DNA of 64,000 bases from Parvibaculum indicum (GCF_011762095.1 NZ_JAASQO010000012.1:62001-126000), one strand, 5' to 3'. Positions 30,587-40,608 are shown, counted from the first letter of the stretch. The notes: generated from the sequence alone by a model not told the origin. Numbers and translations: made by a program.

Positions 30587-31891
30587 ATGAGCGAAAATGC
30601 AGGCCTCGCAACCGGTGACGTGGAACCGGCATCCGGCGGCAAGACGCGGCCCTTCAGCGGGTTCGAATGGCTGCTGGCCTTCCGCTATCTGCGGGCCCGC
30701 CGCAAGGAAGGCTTCATTTCCGTCATCGCGGGGTTTTCCTTCGTCGGCATCATGCTCGGCGTGGCGACGCTCATCATCGTCATGTCGGTGATGAACGGTT
30801 TCCGTACGGAGCTTCTGTCGCACATTCTCGGCCTCAACGGCCATATGTTCGTGCGCGGCGTGGCGGGCTATATCACCGATTATGACAGCGTGGCCGACAA
30901 GGTGCGCAAGGTGAACGGCGTGACCCATGTCATGCCGCTGGTCGAGGGGCAAGTCATGGCCTCCACGCCGGCAAACGCTTCCGGCGCGCTGGTACGCGGC
31001 GTGCGCGAAGACGACCTGCAACACCTGACCGCCGTCTCCGGCAATGTGCTGATGGGCTCGCTGGGCAGCTTCAAGGACGGAGATGTCGCTGTCGGCTCGC
31101 GTCTGGCGCGCAAGCTCGGCGTCTCCGTCGGCGACAAGATCACGCTGCTGAGCCCGCGAGGCACCTCGACGCCCTTCGGAACGGCGCCCCGCGTGCGCGC
31201 CTTCAAGGTCGGCGCGATCTTCGAGGTCGGCATGTCGGAATATGACGCCACCTTCGTCTTCATGCCGCTCACCGCGGCGCAGAGCTTCCTGAAGACGGGC
31301 GACGGCGTGAACGCGCTGGAACTCCGGATTACCGATCCCGACCGGGTGAACGCCGCCGTCCTGCCCGTGGCGCAGGCCGCCGGACCCTGTTGCGATGTCG
31401 TGACCTGGCAGCAGACCAATCAGAGTTTCTTCAGCGCGCTTCAGGTGGAACGCAATGTGATGTTCCTCATCCTGACGCTCATCCTGGTCGTCGCCGCGCT
31501 CAACATCATTTCGGGTCTCATCATGCTGGTGAAGGACAAGGGCAGGGACATCGCCGTCCTGCGCACCATGGGCGCGACGCGCGGCTCCGTCCTGCGCGTC
31601 TTCTTCATTTCCGGCGCCTCGATCGGCGTATTGGGCACGCTGGCCGGTTTCGCACTCGGTCTCGTCTTCTGCCTCAATATCGAGCCGCTGCGCCAGTTTC
31701 TCTCCAGCCTGTCGGGCACGGAGCTTTTCTCGCCGGAGGTCTATTTCCTGAGCCGAATGCCGGCGGAGGTGAATGCGACCGAAGTGACCTATGTCGTGCT
31801 CATGGCGCTGGGGCTTTCCTTCGCGGCGACGCTCTATCCCGCCTGGCGCGCCGCCTCGCTCGATCCGGTGGAGGCGCTGCGCTATGAGTGA
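30587..31891 (+). CDS. lolC: Lipoprotein-releasing ABC transporter permease (LolC/LolE family)
   Basis: Inner-membrane permease that extracts mature lipoproteins for transfer to LolA. The 434-residue protein has one N-terminal span ([20 protein letters not shown]), a large periplasmic domain, and three C-terminal spans, the MacB/LolC/LolE layout. [12 protein letters not shown] at the end is a family hallmark. Only one permease gene is present next to lolD, so the transporter is probably a homodimer-type LolDF/LolD-LolCE arrangement as in many alphaproteobacteria. The stop overlaps lolD by eight bases. Confidence 0.93.
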   Translation: MSENAGLATGDVEPASGGKTRPFSGFEWLLAFRYLRARRKEGFISVIAGFSFVGIMLGVATLIIVMSVMNGFRTELLSHILGLNGHMFVRGVAGYITDYDSVADKVRKVNGVTHVMPLVEGQVMASTPANASGALVRGVREDDLQHLTAVSGNVLMGSLGSFKDGDVAVGSRLARKLGVSVGDKITLLSPRGTSTPFGTAPRVRAFKVGAIFEVGMSEYDATFVFMPLTAAQSFLKTGDGVNALELRITDPDRVNAAVLPVAQAAGPCCDVVTWQQTNQSFFSALQVERNVMFLILTLILVVAALNIISGLIMLVKDKGRDIAVLRTMGATRGSVLRVFFISGASIGVLGTLAGFALGLVFCLNIEPLRQFLSSLSGTELFSPEVYFLSRMPAEVNATEVTYVVLMALGLSFAATLYPAWRAASLDPVEALRYE

Positions 31892-32615
31892 TGTCACGAC
31901 CGCCGCGACCGAACCCGCCCTCAGCCTCAAGGATGTCACGCGCATCTATTCGCAGGGCGAAGAAGCGCTCCAGATTTTCCGCGAACTCTCGCTCGACATC
32001 TGGAAAGGTCAGATGGTCGGGCTTGTCGGCCCGTCCGGCGCGGGCAAATCCTCGCTGCTGCACATCGCCGGCCTGCTGGAAATGCCCGATATGGGCGCCG
32101 TGATGATCGGCGGGCGCGATTGCGTGGCGCTGCCGGACAGCCAGAAGACCGCCGTCCGCCGCACGGATATCGGCTTCGTCTATCAGTTCCACAATCTGCT
32201 GCCCGAATTCTCGGCGGTGGAAAATGTCATGCTGCCCCAGCTCGTGGCGGGTCGGAAAAAGGGCGACGCGCATGATTTCGCCATGGACCTGCTCACCCGC
32301 ATGGGGCTCGCGCCCCGCGCGACGCACCGTCCCGCCGAACTTTCCGGCGGCGAGCAGCAGCGTGTGGCCATCGCCCGGGCGCTCGCCAACCGGCCGCGCC
32401 TCGTTCTGGCGGATGAGCCGACCGGCAATCTCGACCCCAAGACCTCCCGGCATGTCTTCACCGAGCTGCTGAATGTCTGCCGGCAGGAGGGGGTGGCCGC
32501 GCTTATTGCGACCCACAATCTCGACCTCGCCTCGCATATGGATCGGGTCGTGCTGCTCCATGAGGGCAAGCTGCTCGAAGGCGCCGAACTCGCCGCGAAG
32601 TATCAGAGCCTTTGA
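31884..32615 (+). CDS. lolD: Lipoprotein-releasing ABC transporter ATP-binding protein LolD
   Basis: ATPase that powers lipoprotein release. The 243-residue product has Walker A GPSGAGKS at 49-56, the Q-loop with the LolD-typical [12 protein letters not shown], signature [15 protein letters not shown] and Walker [16 protein letters not shown] 31884 overlaps the end of the permease gene by eight bases, so the two are translationally coupled. The open frame upstream of it is a shadow of the permease gene. Confidence 0.96.
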   Translation: MSDVTTAATEPALSLKDVTRIYSQGEEALQIFRELSLDIWKGQMVGLVGPSGAGKSSLLHIAGLLEMPDMGAVMIGGRDCVALPDSQKTAVRRTDIGFVYQFHNLLPEFSAVENVMLPQLVAGRKKGDAHDFAMDLLTRMGLAPRATHRPAELSGGEQQRVAIARALANRPRLVLADEPTGNLDPKTSRHVFTELLNVCRQEGVAALIATHNLDLASHMDRVVLLHEGKLLEGAELAAKYQSL

Positions 32616-32622
32616 TCGACAA

Positions 32623-32639
32623 TATCGATTGGTTTGATA
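32623..32639. promoter_or_regulatory. LysR-type T-N11-A dyad upstream of the YeiH gene
   Basis: TATC (32623-32626) and GATA (32636-32639) form a dyad that contains T-N11-A, the LysR-family consensus. It lies 72 bases before the YeiH gene, whose downstream neighbour encodes a LysR regulator. That gene pairing is what makes this site credible. Confidence 0.4.
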
Positions 32640-32710
32640 AGAATAACACGTTGGACCGATTGATCTGTTTTACGCATGCTCCCTGTAGTTAGATGTCAGG
32701 GAGCCTTGTC

Positions 32711-33775
32711 ATGTCGGCCAACGACGCAGCCACCGTCGCGCACCCCACGCGCCTTCAAAACGCTACCGCGCTACTGCCCGGTCTGGGCCTGACGGTCCTC
32801 ATCGGCGCGGCGGCGACCGGCCTTCACGAACTGCCGGGCATGGGGCCGCTGAGCCCGCTGATCCTCGCCATCCTGCTCGGCATGGCCTTCAACAACATCG
32901 TCGGCACGCCCGAGGCCGCCAGGGCGGGCGTGAAGTTTTCCCTGCGCCGCATTCTCCGCTTCGCCGTCATGCTGCTCGGGCTCCAGCTCACGCTCGCCCA
33001 GGTGGAAAGCGTGGGGCTGGGCGGCATCGCAGCGACGCTTGCCACGCTCGGCGCGACCTTCTTCTTTACCCTCTGGATGGGCCGCGCGCTCGGTGTCGGC
33101 AAGTCGCTTTCCGCGCTGATCGCCTCGGGCACCTCCATTTGCGGGGCCTCGGCCGTCATCGCCGCCGATGCCGTCATTGGCGGGGAAGATGAGGAGGTCG
33201 CCTATGCCGTCGCCTGCGTGACCATATTCGGCTCCATCTCCATGCTGCTTTACCCGATCCTCGGCGCCGCCATGGCGCTGACGCCGCACGCCTACGGCCT
33301 GTGGACCGGGGCGACCATTCACGAGGTGGCGCAGGTCGTGGCCGCGGCCTTTCAGGGCGGCGAGGCGGCGGGCCATTTCGGCACCATCGTCAAACTCACC
33401 CGGGTCATGATGCTGGCGCCCGTCATTCTGGCGCTCGCCGCCTTCTGGGTCCGGGAGACCGCCCATGGCGCCCCCGATGTCGCGGGGCCGGAAGAAAGCC
33501 GCCCTGCGCAGAGCCGCTGGGCCCATATCCCGTGGTTCGCCTTCGGCTTCCTCGCGCTCATCCTGGTCAACACGCTCTTCCCGCTGGGCGAGGCGGCAAA
33601 GGCGGACACGGGCATGGCGACGACCTTCCTGCTCGCGGTCGCCGTGGCCGCGATGGGCCTCGAGACGGATTTCCGCAAGCTCCTTGCGATGGGGCTCAGG
33701 CCCCTCATCCTCGGCGCGGCGGCCTGGATATTCATTTCCGTGGCGGGACTGGGCCTCGTAACCTGGCTAAGCTGA
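32711..33775 (+). CDS. YeiH/UPF0324 family putative sulfate exporter
   Basis: A predicted inner-membrane protein of 354 residues with about ten helices. The conserved GTSICGASAVIAA and GATIHEVAQVVAAA match the YeiH (UPF0324, PF03601) family, which is linked in the literature to sulfonate/sulfate or related anion export; the substrate here is not determined. I chose ATG 32711 because AGGGAG (32698-32703) precedes it by 7 bases; ATG 32693 has no such site. A LysR gene follows at once, the same partnership as YeiH with YeiE in E. coli. Confidence 0.85.
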   Translation: MSANDAATVAHPTRLQNATALLPGLGLTVLIGAAATGLHELPGMGPLSPLILAILLGMAFNNIVGTPEAARAGVKFSLRRILRFAVMLLGLQLTLAQVESVGLGGIAATLATLGATFFFTLWMGRALGVGKSLSALIASGTSICGASAVIAADAVIGGEDEEVAYAVACVTIFGSISMLLYPILGAAMALTPHAYGLWTGATIHEVAQVVAAAFQGGEAAGHFGTIVKLTRVMMLAPVILALAAFWVRETAHGAPDVAGPEESRPAQSRWAHIPWFAFGFLALILVNTLFPLGEAAKADTGMATTFLLAVAVAAMGLETDFRKLLAMGLRPLILGAAAWIFISVAGLGLVTWLS

Positions 33776-33805
33776 ACGCCTGTCGACTTTTCCGGGAACC
33801 CCTCC

Positions 33806-34702
33806 GTGACGCTTGATCAGCTTCGTATCTTTCTGGCCGTGGCCGAACGCGAGCATGTGACGCAGGCCGCCGCCGCATTGGGGCTGACCCAATCGGCGGT
33901 GAGCGCGGCCATCGCCGCGCTGGAGGCCCGCCACGATGCGCGGCTCTTCGACCGGGTCGGCCGCCGCATCGAGTTGACGGCCGCCGGCAGGGCTTTTCTC
34001 GGCGAGGCGAGGGCGGTTGTCGCCCGGGCCGAGGCGGCGGAACTCATGCTGAGCGAACTCGGCTCCAGGGCCCGTGGCGCGATCAATGTGGCCGCCAGCC
34101 AGACCATCGCCAGCTACTGGCTGCCGCCCCGTCTCGTCCGCTTCCGCGAAAGCGCGCCGGAAGTCGATGTCCGCCTGGAGCAGGGCAATACCGGCGCCGT
34201 CATCGAGGCGGTGAAGGCGGGGATGGCGGATATCGGTTTCGTCGAAGGCGAGGTGAAGGCGGGCGCGCTGGCGGCCGAGCGGGTCGGCATCGACGAGATG
34301 GTCCTCGTTGTGGCGGCGGATCACCCGCTGGCCGGAAAGCGCAGCCTGAAGCCCGCCGAGCTTGCCGCCGCCGACTGGATCGTCCGCGAGCCGGGCTCGG
34401 GGACGCGCTCGGAAGCCGAAAACGCGATCGCAGCCCTTGAAGTCCCGATCCATGAACGCCGCATTGCCATGGTTCTGCCGTCCAACGAGGCCGTGCGCGC
34501 CGCGGCGGAAGCGGGCGCGGGCATCGCGGCGCTGTCGGAGCTGGTGGTGGCGGAAAGCATCGCCGCAGGTCGGCTGAAGCATCTGAAGCCGGCGCTTGGC
34601 CGCCGCGCCTTCTATGTGATCCGCCACAAGGAGCGCCGCCTGAGCAAGGCGGCCGAGGCCCTGATCGACCACTGCAAGTCCGCCGGACGCCAGGCCGCGT
34701 AA
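33806..34702 (+). CDS. LysR family transcriptional regulator
   Basis: A 298-residue regulator with the N-terminal winged helix-turn-helix (DQLRIFLAVAEREHVTQAAAALGLTQSAVSAAI in two parts, residues 4-36) and a periplasmic-binding-like effector domain from about residue 90. The start is GTG 33806. It lies 30 bases after the YeiH gene in the same direction, so it probably controls that gene, and possibly itself, through the dyad at 32623-32639. By resemblance to YeiE/CysB-group regulators the effector may be a sulfur compound, but that is inference. Confidence 0.9.
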   Translation: MTLDQLRIFLAVAEREHVTQAAAALGLTQSAVSAAIAALEARHDARLFDRVGRRIELTAAGRAFLGEARAVVARAEAAELMLSELGSRARGAINVAASQTIASYWLPPRLVRFRESAPEVDVRLEQGNTGAVIEAVKAGMADIGFVEGEVKAGALAAERVGIDEMVLVVAADHPLAGKRSLKPAELAAADWIVREPGSGTRSEAENAIAALEVPIHERRIAMVLPSNEAVRAAAEAGAGIAALSELVVAESIAAGRLKHLKPALGRRAFYVIRHKERRLSKAAEALIDHCKSAGRQAA

Positions 34703-34797
34703 CCCCGGGAATTTTCTCCTTGACGAAAGAGAACAAAAGAGGAACTATCCGGACCAGAACATTTCATGAACTTCATTCTTGAGCGAGGGGCTGCAAA

Positions 34798-34917
34798 ATG
34801 CAAACGGGACATGAAACCAATGGCTGGCTGAAGGATATCGCGGCGCTGGCCTCCATTACCGCCTTCATCTTCACGGCGGTGACCTGGGTGGAGATCGCCA
34901 AGGGGCTGATGGGATAA
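34798..34917 (+). CDS. Small single-span membrane protein, 39 residues
   Basis: ATG 34798 is preceded by GAGGGG (34785-34790) with 7-base spacing, one of the best ribosome binding sites in the window. The product starts MQTGHETNGWLKDIAALASI and continues TAFIFTAVTWVEIAKGLMG; residues 15-37 form one membrane helix, with a short polar N-terminus. The family is not recognised. It lies between the LysR gene and dnaE. TTGACG at 34720-34725 could be part of its own promoter. The function is unknown; small hydrophobic proteins of this type often bind a larger membrane partner. Confidence 0.65.
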   Translation: MQTGHETNGWLKDIAALASITAFIFTAVTWVEIAKGLMG

Positions 34918-34941
34918 TCGTCTTTTCCACATCTTTATTTT

Positions 34942-34966
34942 GCGGCCCCGCCTGACACGGGGCCGC
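34942..34966 (+). terminator. GC-rich hairpin before dnaE
   Basis: GCGGCCCC (34942-34949) pairs with GGGGCCGC (34959-34966) around a nine-base loop. No T-run follows, so it may be a factor-dependent terminator of the small gene or a structure in the dnaE leader, 21 bases before the dnaE start. Confidence 0.45.
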
Positions 34967-34987
34967 TGGGGCGGGAGAATGCATGCC

Positions 34988-37900
34988 ATGGCCGATTCCC
35001 GTTCCTCGCAATCTCAGGCTCTCCAGTTCATCCATCTGCGGATGCATACCGCCTATTCCCTGCTGGAAGGGGCGATCCGCATGAAGGACGTGCCCAAGCT
35101 CTGCAGGGCTGAGGGCATGCCCGCCGTGGCGATCACGGATACCGCCAACCTTTTCGGCGCGCTTGAATTTTCCGAGGTTCTCTCCGGCGCCGGAATCCAG
35201 CCCATCATCGGCTGCACGCTGCCGGTCCTGCTCGAAGCCGACGACGAACCCGGCCGCGGCCCGCGCCGCGACCCCTCGGGTATCGTCGCGTTGCTCGCCA
35301 AGGACGAGCAGGGCTACAGGAACCTCATGAAGCTTTCGAGCCGGGCCTTCCTGGATCCGGAAGCCGGCGAGCCCGCCCATGTGCCGCTCGCCAAGATCGC
35401 GGAGTGCCAGGAAGGGCTCATCTGCCTGACCGGCGGGCCGGAAGGCGTGGTGAACAGGCTGCTGGAGGCCGGTCAGCCCGGTCCGGCGCGGGAAAATCTC
35501 GACTGGCTGCAAAAGACCTTCGGCGACCGGCTCTATGTCGAGCTGCAACGCCACGGCATGACGCGCGAGCGCCAGACCGAGGAGCAACTGATCGATTGGG
35601 CCTATGAAAGGGCCATTCCGCTCGTCGCCACCAACGAGCCCTATTTCGCCCGGGAAGATGAGTTCGAGGCCCATGACGCGATGATCTGCATCGCGGAAAG
35701 CGCCTATGTGGCCCAGGCCGACAGGCGCAGCCTGACGCCCGAACATCGGTTCAAATCCCAGGCCGAAATGGTCGCGCTCTTCTCCGACCTGCCCGAGGCG
35801 ATCGAGAACACGCTGGAGATTGCTCGGCGCTGCGCCTATCGCCCGCGCACCCACAAGCCGATCCTGCCCAATTTCGCCCCCGGCACCAGCGAGGCGGAGG
35901 AGCTGGTGCGTCAGGCGGAGGAGGGGCTCACCGCGCGTCTTGCTGCCGTGGAGGCGGTGGCGGATGAGGAGGTCTACCGCAAGCGCCTGCGCTTCGAACT
36001 CGATATCATCGTCAAGATGGATTTCCCCGGCTACTTCCTCATCGTGGCCGACTTCATCAAATGGGCGAAAGCGCATGACATTCCGGTCGGTCCGGGCCGT
36101 GGCTCCGGCGCGGGCTCGGTGGTCGCCTGGGCGCTCACCATCACCGATCTCGACCCCTTGCGCTTCGGGCTCCTTTTCGAGCGCTTCCTGAACCCCGAAC
36201 GCGTGTCCATGCCGGACTTCGACATCGACTTCTGTCAGGACCGGCGCGACGAGGTGATCCGCTATGTGCAGGATCGCTACGGCTACGACCAGGTCGCCCA
36301 GATCATCACCTTCGGTAAGTTGCAGGCCCGCGCCGTGCTGCGCGATGTGGGCCGCGTCCTCCAGCTCCCCTATGGCCAGGTGGACCGGCTCTGCAAACTC
36401 GTGCCCAACAATCCGGCCAACCCGGTCACCCTCCCGGAAGCCATCGAGGGTGAGCCGCGCCTTCAGGAAGAGGCGAAGAACGACGAAACCGTCGCCCGGA
36501 TGCTGGAAATCGGCCAGAAACTCGAAGGCCTTTATCGCCACGCCTCGACCCATGCCGCTGGCGTGGTGATCGGCGACCGCCCGCTGGACGAGCTGGTCCC
36601 GCTCTACCGTGACCCCCGCTCGGATATGCCCGTCACCCAGTTCAACATGAAATGGGTGGAACCGGCGGGGCTGGTAAAGTTCGACTTTCTGGGCCTCAAG
36701 ACACTCACTGTCCTTCAGCAGGCGATCAATCTGCTGAAACTGCGGGACATCGACGTCGATCTTGCCCATCTGCCGCTGGACGACAAGTCCAGCTACGAGA
36801 TGCTGGCCAAGGGTCAAACGGTTGGTGTGTTCCAGCTTGAAAGTTCGGGCATGCGAGACATGCTCCGCAAGCTCAATGCCGACCGCTTCGAAGACATCAT
36901 CGCCATGGTGGCCCTCTACCGCCCGGGCCCCATGGACAACATCCCGAAATACATCGCCTGCAAGAAGGGCGAGGAGCAGCCCGACTATCTGCACCCCTGG
37001 CTGGAAGACGTCCTGCGCGAGACGCATGGCGTCATCATCTACCAGGAGCAGGTGATGCAGATCGCGCAGATCCTCTCCGGCTACTCGCTGGGCGAAGCCG
37101 ACCTTCTCCGCCGCGCCATGGGCAAGAAGATCAAGGCGGAGATGGAGAAGCAGAAGGAACGCTTCGTCACCGGCGCGGTCGAAAAGGGCGTGGACAAGGC
37201 CAAGGCGGCGGAAATCTTCGAGCTGGTGGACAAGTTCGCGGGCTATGGCTTCAACAAGTCTCACGCCGCGGCTTACGCGCTCGTCGCCTATCAGACGGCC
37301 TGGCTGAAGGCGAACTACCCGGTGGAGTTCCTGGCCGCCTCCATGAGCCTCGATCTCAACAACACCGATAAGCTGAATGTTTTCAAGGAGGAAGCGACCC
37401 GTCTTGGCATCAAGGTTTGCCCGCCATCGGTGAACCGTTCCGAGGCCATGTTCACCGTGGAAAACGGCGAAGTGCTCTATGCGCTCGCCGCCATCAAGAA
37501 TGTCGGCCGCCAGGCGATGGAGCATGTGGTCGAAATCCGGCGGGAAGGCGGTCCCTTCAGCGACATCTTCGATTTCGCGCGCCGCGTCAGTCCGCGCTAC
37601 ATCAACAAGCGCACCTTTGAAAACCTGGTCCGCGCCGGCGCCTTCGACGACCTTCACAAGGATCGCGCGCAACTCCTTGCCAGCGCGGATCTTTTGATGG
37701 GCATAGCCAGCTCGGCGGCGGAGGAGCGCGAGACCCAGCAGGTCAATCTCTTCGGCGGCGACAGCGGGGCCGCGATGGCCAATCCGGCCCTGCCGCGCGT
37801 GGAATCCTGGACGCCGATCCAGCGCCTCAACGAGGAATTCAACGCCATCGGCTTCTATCTCTCCGGTCACCCGCTGGACGGCTATCTGACCTCGCTCAAG

Positions 37901-38422
37901 CGGGCGGGCGTCGTCACCTATGCGGAGATGCTGGCGCGCAGCACCCCGGCGGCCAAGATGGCCGGAACGGTGACGGCCCGTCAGGAGCGCCGCTCCAAGA
38001 AGGGCAATCCCTTCGCCTTCCTCAACCTGTCCGACCCGACGGGCCAGTTCGAGATGATCGTGTTTTCCGAGGTGCTCTCCGCCTCGCGCGACGTCATGGA
38101 GCCCGGCAGATCCGTCGTCGTCTCCGTGGAAATCGACCGCGCGGGCGATGAAGTGAAGCTCAGGGCCCTGGGCGTTCAGTCGCTGGAAGCCGCGACCGCC
38201 AATGTCGAAGAGGGCATGAAGGTCTTCGTGGAGGATCCCTCCACGCTGGAGCCGCTGAAAATGCGCCTCAAGGAAAAGGGGAAAGGTATTGTTTCCCTTG
38301 TCCTTTTGGCCGACAAGGGCCGCGAGGTCGAGATCGAGCTGAAGGACCGCTACCGCGTCACGCCCGAAATCCGCGGCGCGGTCAAATCCATGACCGGGGT
38401 CATCGAGGTTCAGGAAATCTGA
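34988..38422 (+). CDS. dnaE: DNA polymerase III subunit alpha
   Basis: Catalytic subunit of the replicative polymerase. The 1144-residue product starts with the PHP domain (HLRMHTAYSLLEGAI), then the C-family polymerase core with active-site Asp residues D412 and D414 in PDFDIDFCQDRRDEV, GRGSGAGSVVAW, the helix-hairpin-helix region, and a C-terminal OB fold (TARQERRSKKGNPFAFL). The length is normal. The frame reaches back to TTG 34940, but ATG 34988 with GGGAG 10 bases before it gives the better start; ATG 34979 is also possible. Confidence 0.97.
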   Translation: MADSRSSQSQALQFIHLRMHTAYSLLEGAIRMKDVPKLCRAEGMPAVAITDTANLFGALEFSEVLSGAGIQPIIGCTLPVLLEADDEPGRGPRRDPSGIVALLAKDEQGYRNLMKLSSRAFLDPEAGEPAHVPLAKIAECQEGLICLTGGPEGVVNRLLEAGQPGPARENLDWLQKTFGDRLYVELQRHGMTRERQTEEQLIDWAYERAIPLVATNEPYFAREDEFEAHDAMICIAESAYVAQADRRSLTPEHRFKSQAEMVALFSDLPEAIENTLEIARRCAYRPRTHKPILPNFAPGTSEAEELVRQAEEGLTARLAAVEAVADEEVYRKRLRFELDIIVKMDFPGYFLIVADFIKWAKAHDIPVGPGRGSGAGSVVAWALTITDLDPLRFGLLFERFLNPERVSMPDFDIDFCQDRRDEVIRYVQDRYGYDQVAQIITFGKLQARAVLRDVGRVLQLPYGQVDRLCKLVPNNPANPVTLPEAIEGEPRLQEEAKNDETVARMLEIGQKLEGLYRHASTHAAGVVIGDRPLDELVPLYRDPRSDMPVTQFNMKWVEPAGLVKFDFLGLKTLTVLQQAINLLKLRDIDVDLAHLPLDDKSSYEMLAKGQTVGVFQLESSGMRDMLRKLNADRFEDIIAMVALYRPGPMDNIPKYIACKKGEEQPDYLHPWLEDVLRETHGVIIYQEQVMQIAQILSGYSLGEADLLRRAMGKKIKAEMEKQKERFVTGAVEKGVDKAKAAEIFELVDKFAGYGFNKSHAAAYALVAYQTAWLKANYPVEFLAASMSLDLNNTDKLNVFKEEATRLGIKVCPPSVNRSEAMFTVENGEVLYALAAIKNVGRQAMEHVVEIRREGGPFSDIFDFARRVSPRYINKRTFENLVRAGAFDDLHKDRAQLLASADLLMGIASSAAEERETQQVNLFGGDSGAAMANPALPRVESWTPIQRLNEEFNAIGFYLSGHPLDGYLTSLKRAGVVTYAEMLARSTPAAKMAGTVTARQERRSKKGNPFAFLNLSDPTGQFEMIVFSEVLSASRDVMEPGRSVVVSVEIDRAGDEVKLRALGVQSLEAATANVEEGMKVFVEDPSTLEPLKMRLKEKGKGIVSLVLLADKGREVEIELKDRYRVTPEIRGAVKSMTGVIEVQEI

Positions 38423-38470
38423 CGGCGTGCGAAATCTGCCCCTCAGGCCGCGCTAAGCCGCTATTCAGGC

Positions 38471-38499
38471 TTGCTTTTCAGCCCTTCTCCCCCTATACC
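38471..38499 (+). promoter_or_regulatory. Promoter of the rpsB-tsf group
   Basis: TTGCTT (38471-38476) and TATACC (38494-38499) are exactly 17 bases apart. The expected transcript start near 38506 gives a leader of about 165 bases before rpsB, long enough to hold an autoregulatory structure for ribosomal protein S2. Confidence 0.6.
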
Positions 38500-38671
38500 G
38501 GCGCCATTCCACACGCGGGGTTGGGTGTACCCACCGTCTTTGCGCCGACCTTCAGAGGTCTGTCACAGAGACAACATAGGGTGCCCCCGTCCGGTGCGGT
38601 CGATCTCCTTTGGTGCGAGGTCGACACGTTTCCCCCCGCGGAGGTCCAACCGGAAAAAGGAGCAGGGTGTC

Positions 38672-39496
38672 ATGGCACTCCCCGATTTTACTATGCGTCA
38701 ACTGCTGGAGGCCGGCGTTCACTTCGGTCACCAGACCCATCGCTGGAACCCGAAGATGGAGACCTTCCTCTTCGGCAACCGCAACAACATCCACATCATC
38801 GATCTGGCCCAGACGGTGCCTCTGCTGCATCAGGCGCTCGTCGCCGTGCGCGATGTGGTGGCCGGTGGCGGCCGCGTGCTCTTCGTGGGCACCAAGCGCC
38901 AGGCCTCCGATCCGATCGCCGAGGCGGCGCGTCAGTGCGCCCAGTACTACATCAACCATCGCTGGCTGGGCGGCACGCTCACCAACTGGAAGACGATTTC
39001 CAACTCGATCCGTCGCCTGCGCGAACTGGATGAAGTCCTTGGCGGCGAGGCCCGTGGCCTGACCAAGAAGGAAATCCTGATGATGACGCGCGAGCGCGAC
39101 AAGCTCGAACGCGCCATCGGCGGCATCAAGGACATGGGCGGCATTCCCGACATGATGTTCGTGATCGACACGAACAAGGAAACGATCGCCATTCAGGAAG
39201 CCCGCAAGCTCGGCATTCCGGTCGTCGCCATTCTGGATTCCAATTGCGATCCCGACGGCATCGCTTACCCGATCCCGGGCAATGACGATGCGGCGCGCGC
39301 CATCAGCCTCTACACCGATCTGATCTCCCGCGCGGTGATCGACGGTATCTCGCAGAGCCAGGGCGCCATGGGCGTCGATGTCGGCGCCGAGGCAGAGCCG
39401 ATGGCCGAGCCTGCTCTGGAAGACGCGCCGGCGGCCGAGGAAGCTCCGGCTGCTGAAGCGGCGGCTGAGCCGGCTGCCGAAACCCCGGCCGAGTAA
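38672..39496 (+). CDS. rpsB: 30S ribosomal protein S2
   Basis: Ribosomal protein of the small-subunit head-body junction, 274 residues. It begins [20 protein letters not shown], a family hallmark, and contains [17 protein letters not shown] and PNMMF-like [15 protein letters not shown]. The last 40 or so residues are almost only Ala, Glu and Pro, an alphaproteobacterial type of tail. AAGGAG (38657-38662) precedes ATG 38672; 67 upstream codons in the same frame cover the leader and are not coding. Confidence 0.97.
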   Translation: MALPDFTMRQLLEAGVHFGHQTHRWNPKMETFLFGNRNNIHIIDLAQTVPLLHQALVAVRDVVAGGGRVLFVGTKRQASDPIAEAARQCAQYYINHRWLGGTLTNWKTISNSIRRLRELDEVLGGEARGLTKKEILMMTRERDKLERAIGGIKDMGGIPDMMFVIDTNKETIAIQEARKLGIPVVAILDSNCDPDGIAYPIPGNDDAARAISLYTDLISRAVIDGISQSQGAMGVDVGAEAEPMAEPALEDAPAAEEAPAAEAAAEPAAETPAE

Positions 39497-39515
39497 GCCG
39501 AGGTCCGAATTCGGC

Positions 39516-39549
39516 CTGGCGGGGCGGCCCGGTTGCGGGGCCCCGCCAG
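39516..39549 (+). terminator. Intercistronic hairpin between rpsB and tsf
   Basis: CTGGCGGGGC (39516-39525) pairs perfectly with GCCCCGCCAG (39540-39549), with a nested CCCG/CGGG. No T-run follows. In other bacteria a structure here sets the ratio of S2 to EF-Ts, so partial termination or processing is likely. Confidence 0.55.
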
Positions 39550-39630
39550 TGCTCTTGAAGAGGTTTCGATAGGCTTCGGCAGGCGCGGATTGTTTCGCGG
39601 GCCGGGGTCGCAGCATTTTGAGGAAATCCG

Positions 39631-40554
39631 ATGGCTGATATCACCGCAAGCATGGTGAAGGAACTGCGCGAAAAGACCGGCGCAGGCATGATGGACTGCA
39701 AGGCAGCGCTCAAGGAAAACGACGGCGACATGGAAGCCGCGGTCGACTGGCTGCGGACCAAGGGGCTGGCCAAGGCCGCCAAGAAGGCCGGTCGCGTGGC
39801 CGCCGAGGGCCTGATCGGCGTCGTCGCCGACGGGACGCGCGGCGCGGTCGTGGAAGTGAACTCCGAAACCGACTTCGTGGCGCGCAACGAACAGTTTCAG
39901 GGCATGGTCTCCGAAATCGCCAAGCTGGCGCTCGACGCCAATGGCGATGTCGATGCGCTCAAGGCAGCGACCTATACCGGCTCGTCCAAATCCGTCGAGG
40001 ATTATGTGACTGAGGCCGTCGGCACCATCGGCGAGAACATGAATGTCCGCCGCGCCGGCTTCATCTCGGTCGATGACGGCGTGGTGTCGGCCTATGTCCA
40101 TAACCAGGTCGCTCCGGGCCTCGGCAAGATCGGCGTTCTGGTCGCTCTGGAATCCACCGGCGACAAGGAAAAGCTCTCCGAGCTCGGCAAGCAGATCGCG
40201 ATGCATGTCGCGGCGACGACCCCGCTGGCCACCCGCCCGGAAGACATGGATCAGGACACGATCGAGCGTGAGCGCAACGTGCTCATCGCCGAAGCCAAGG
40301 AATCCGGCCGCCCCGACAACATCATCGAGAAGATGGTCGAAGGCCGCATGCGCAAGTTCCTCCAGGAAGTCGTGCTGCTTTCCCAGGCTTTCGTGATCGA
40401 CCCCGACAACTCCGTCGAGCAGGCCGTGAAGAACGCCGAGGGCGATATCGGCGCGCCGGTGAACGTCGTCGGCTTCCTGCGCTTCGGCCTGGGCGAAGGC
40501 GTCGAGAAAGAAGAGGCGGACTTCGCCGCGGAAGTGGCCGCCGCCCGCGGTTAA
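39631..40554 (+). CDS. tsf: Elongation factor Ts
   Basis: Nucleotide-exchange factor that regenerates EF-Tu-GTP. The 307-residue protein has the N-terminal UBA-like domain ([21 protein letters not shown], signature 1, in two pieces), the TDFVARN motif that inserts into EF-Tu, and the core and dimerisation domains. AGGAAA precedes ATG 39631. It is the partner of rpsB in one transcript. Confidence 0.97.
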   Translation: MADITASMVKELREKTGAGMMDCKAALKENDGDMEAAVDWLRTKGLAKAAKKAGRVAAEGLIGVVADGTRGAVVEVNSETDFVARNEQFQGMVSEIAKLALDANGDVDALKAATYTGSSKSVEDYVTEAVGTIGENMNVRRAGFISVDDGVVSAYVHNQVAPGLGKIGVLVALESTGDKEKLSELGKQIAMHVAATTPLATRPEDMDQDTIERERNVLIAEAKESGRPDNIIEKMVEGRMRKFLQEVVLLSQAFVIDPDNSVEQAVKNAEGDIGAPVNVVGFLRFGLGEGVEKEEADFAAEVAAARG

Positions 40555-40574
40555 GGCTATTTGCCATGCAATGA

Positions 40575-40608
40575 AGCGCCCCCTTCGCCAACCGGCGCAG
40601 GGGGCGCT
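40575..40608 (+). terminator. Hairpin terminator or attenuator between tsf and pyrH
   Basis: AGCGCCCCCT (40575-40584) and AGGGGGCGCT (40599-40608) form a perfect 10-bp stem with a small inner GCC/GGC stem. ATTGTCT follows, so the T-tract is weak and read-through into pyrH is likely. Confidence 0.6.
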
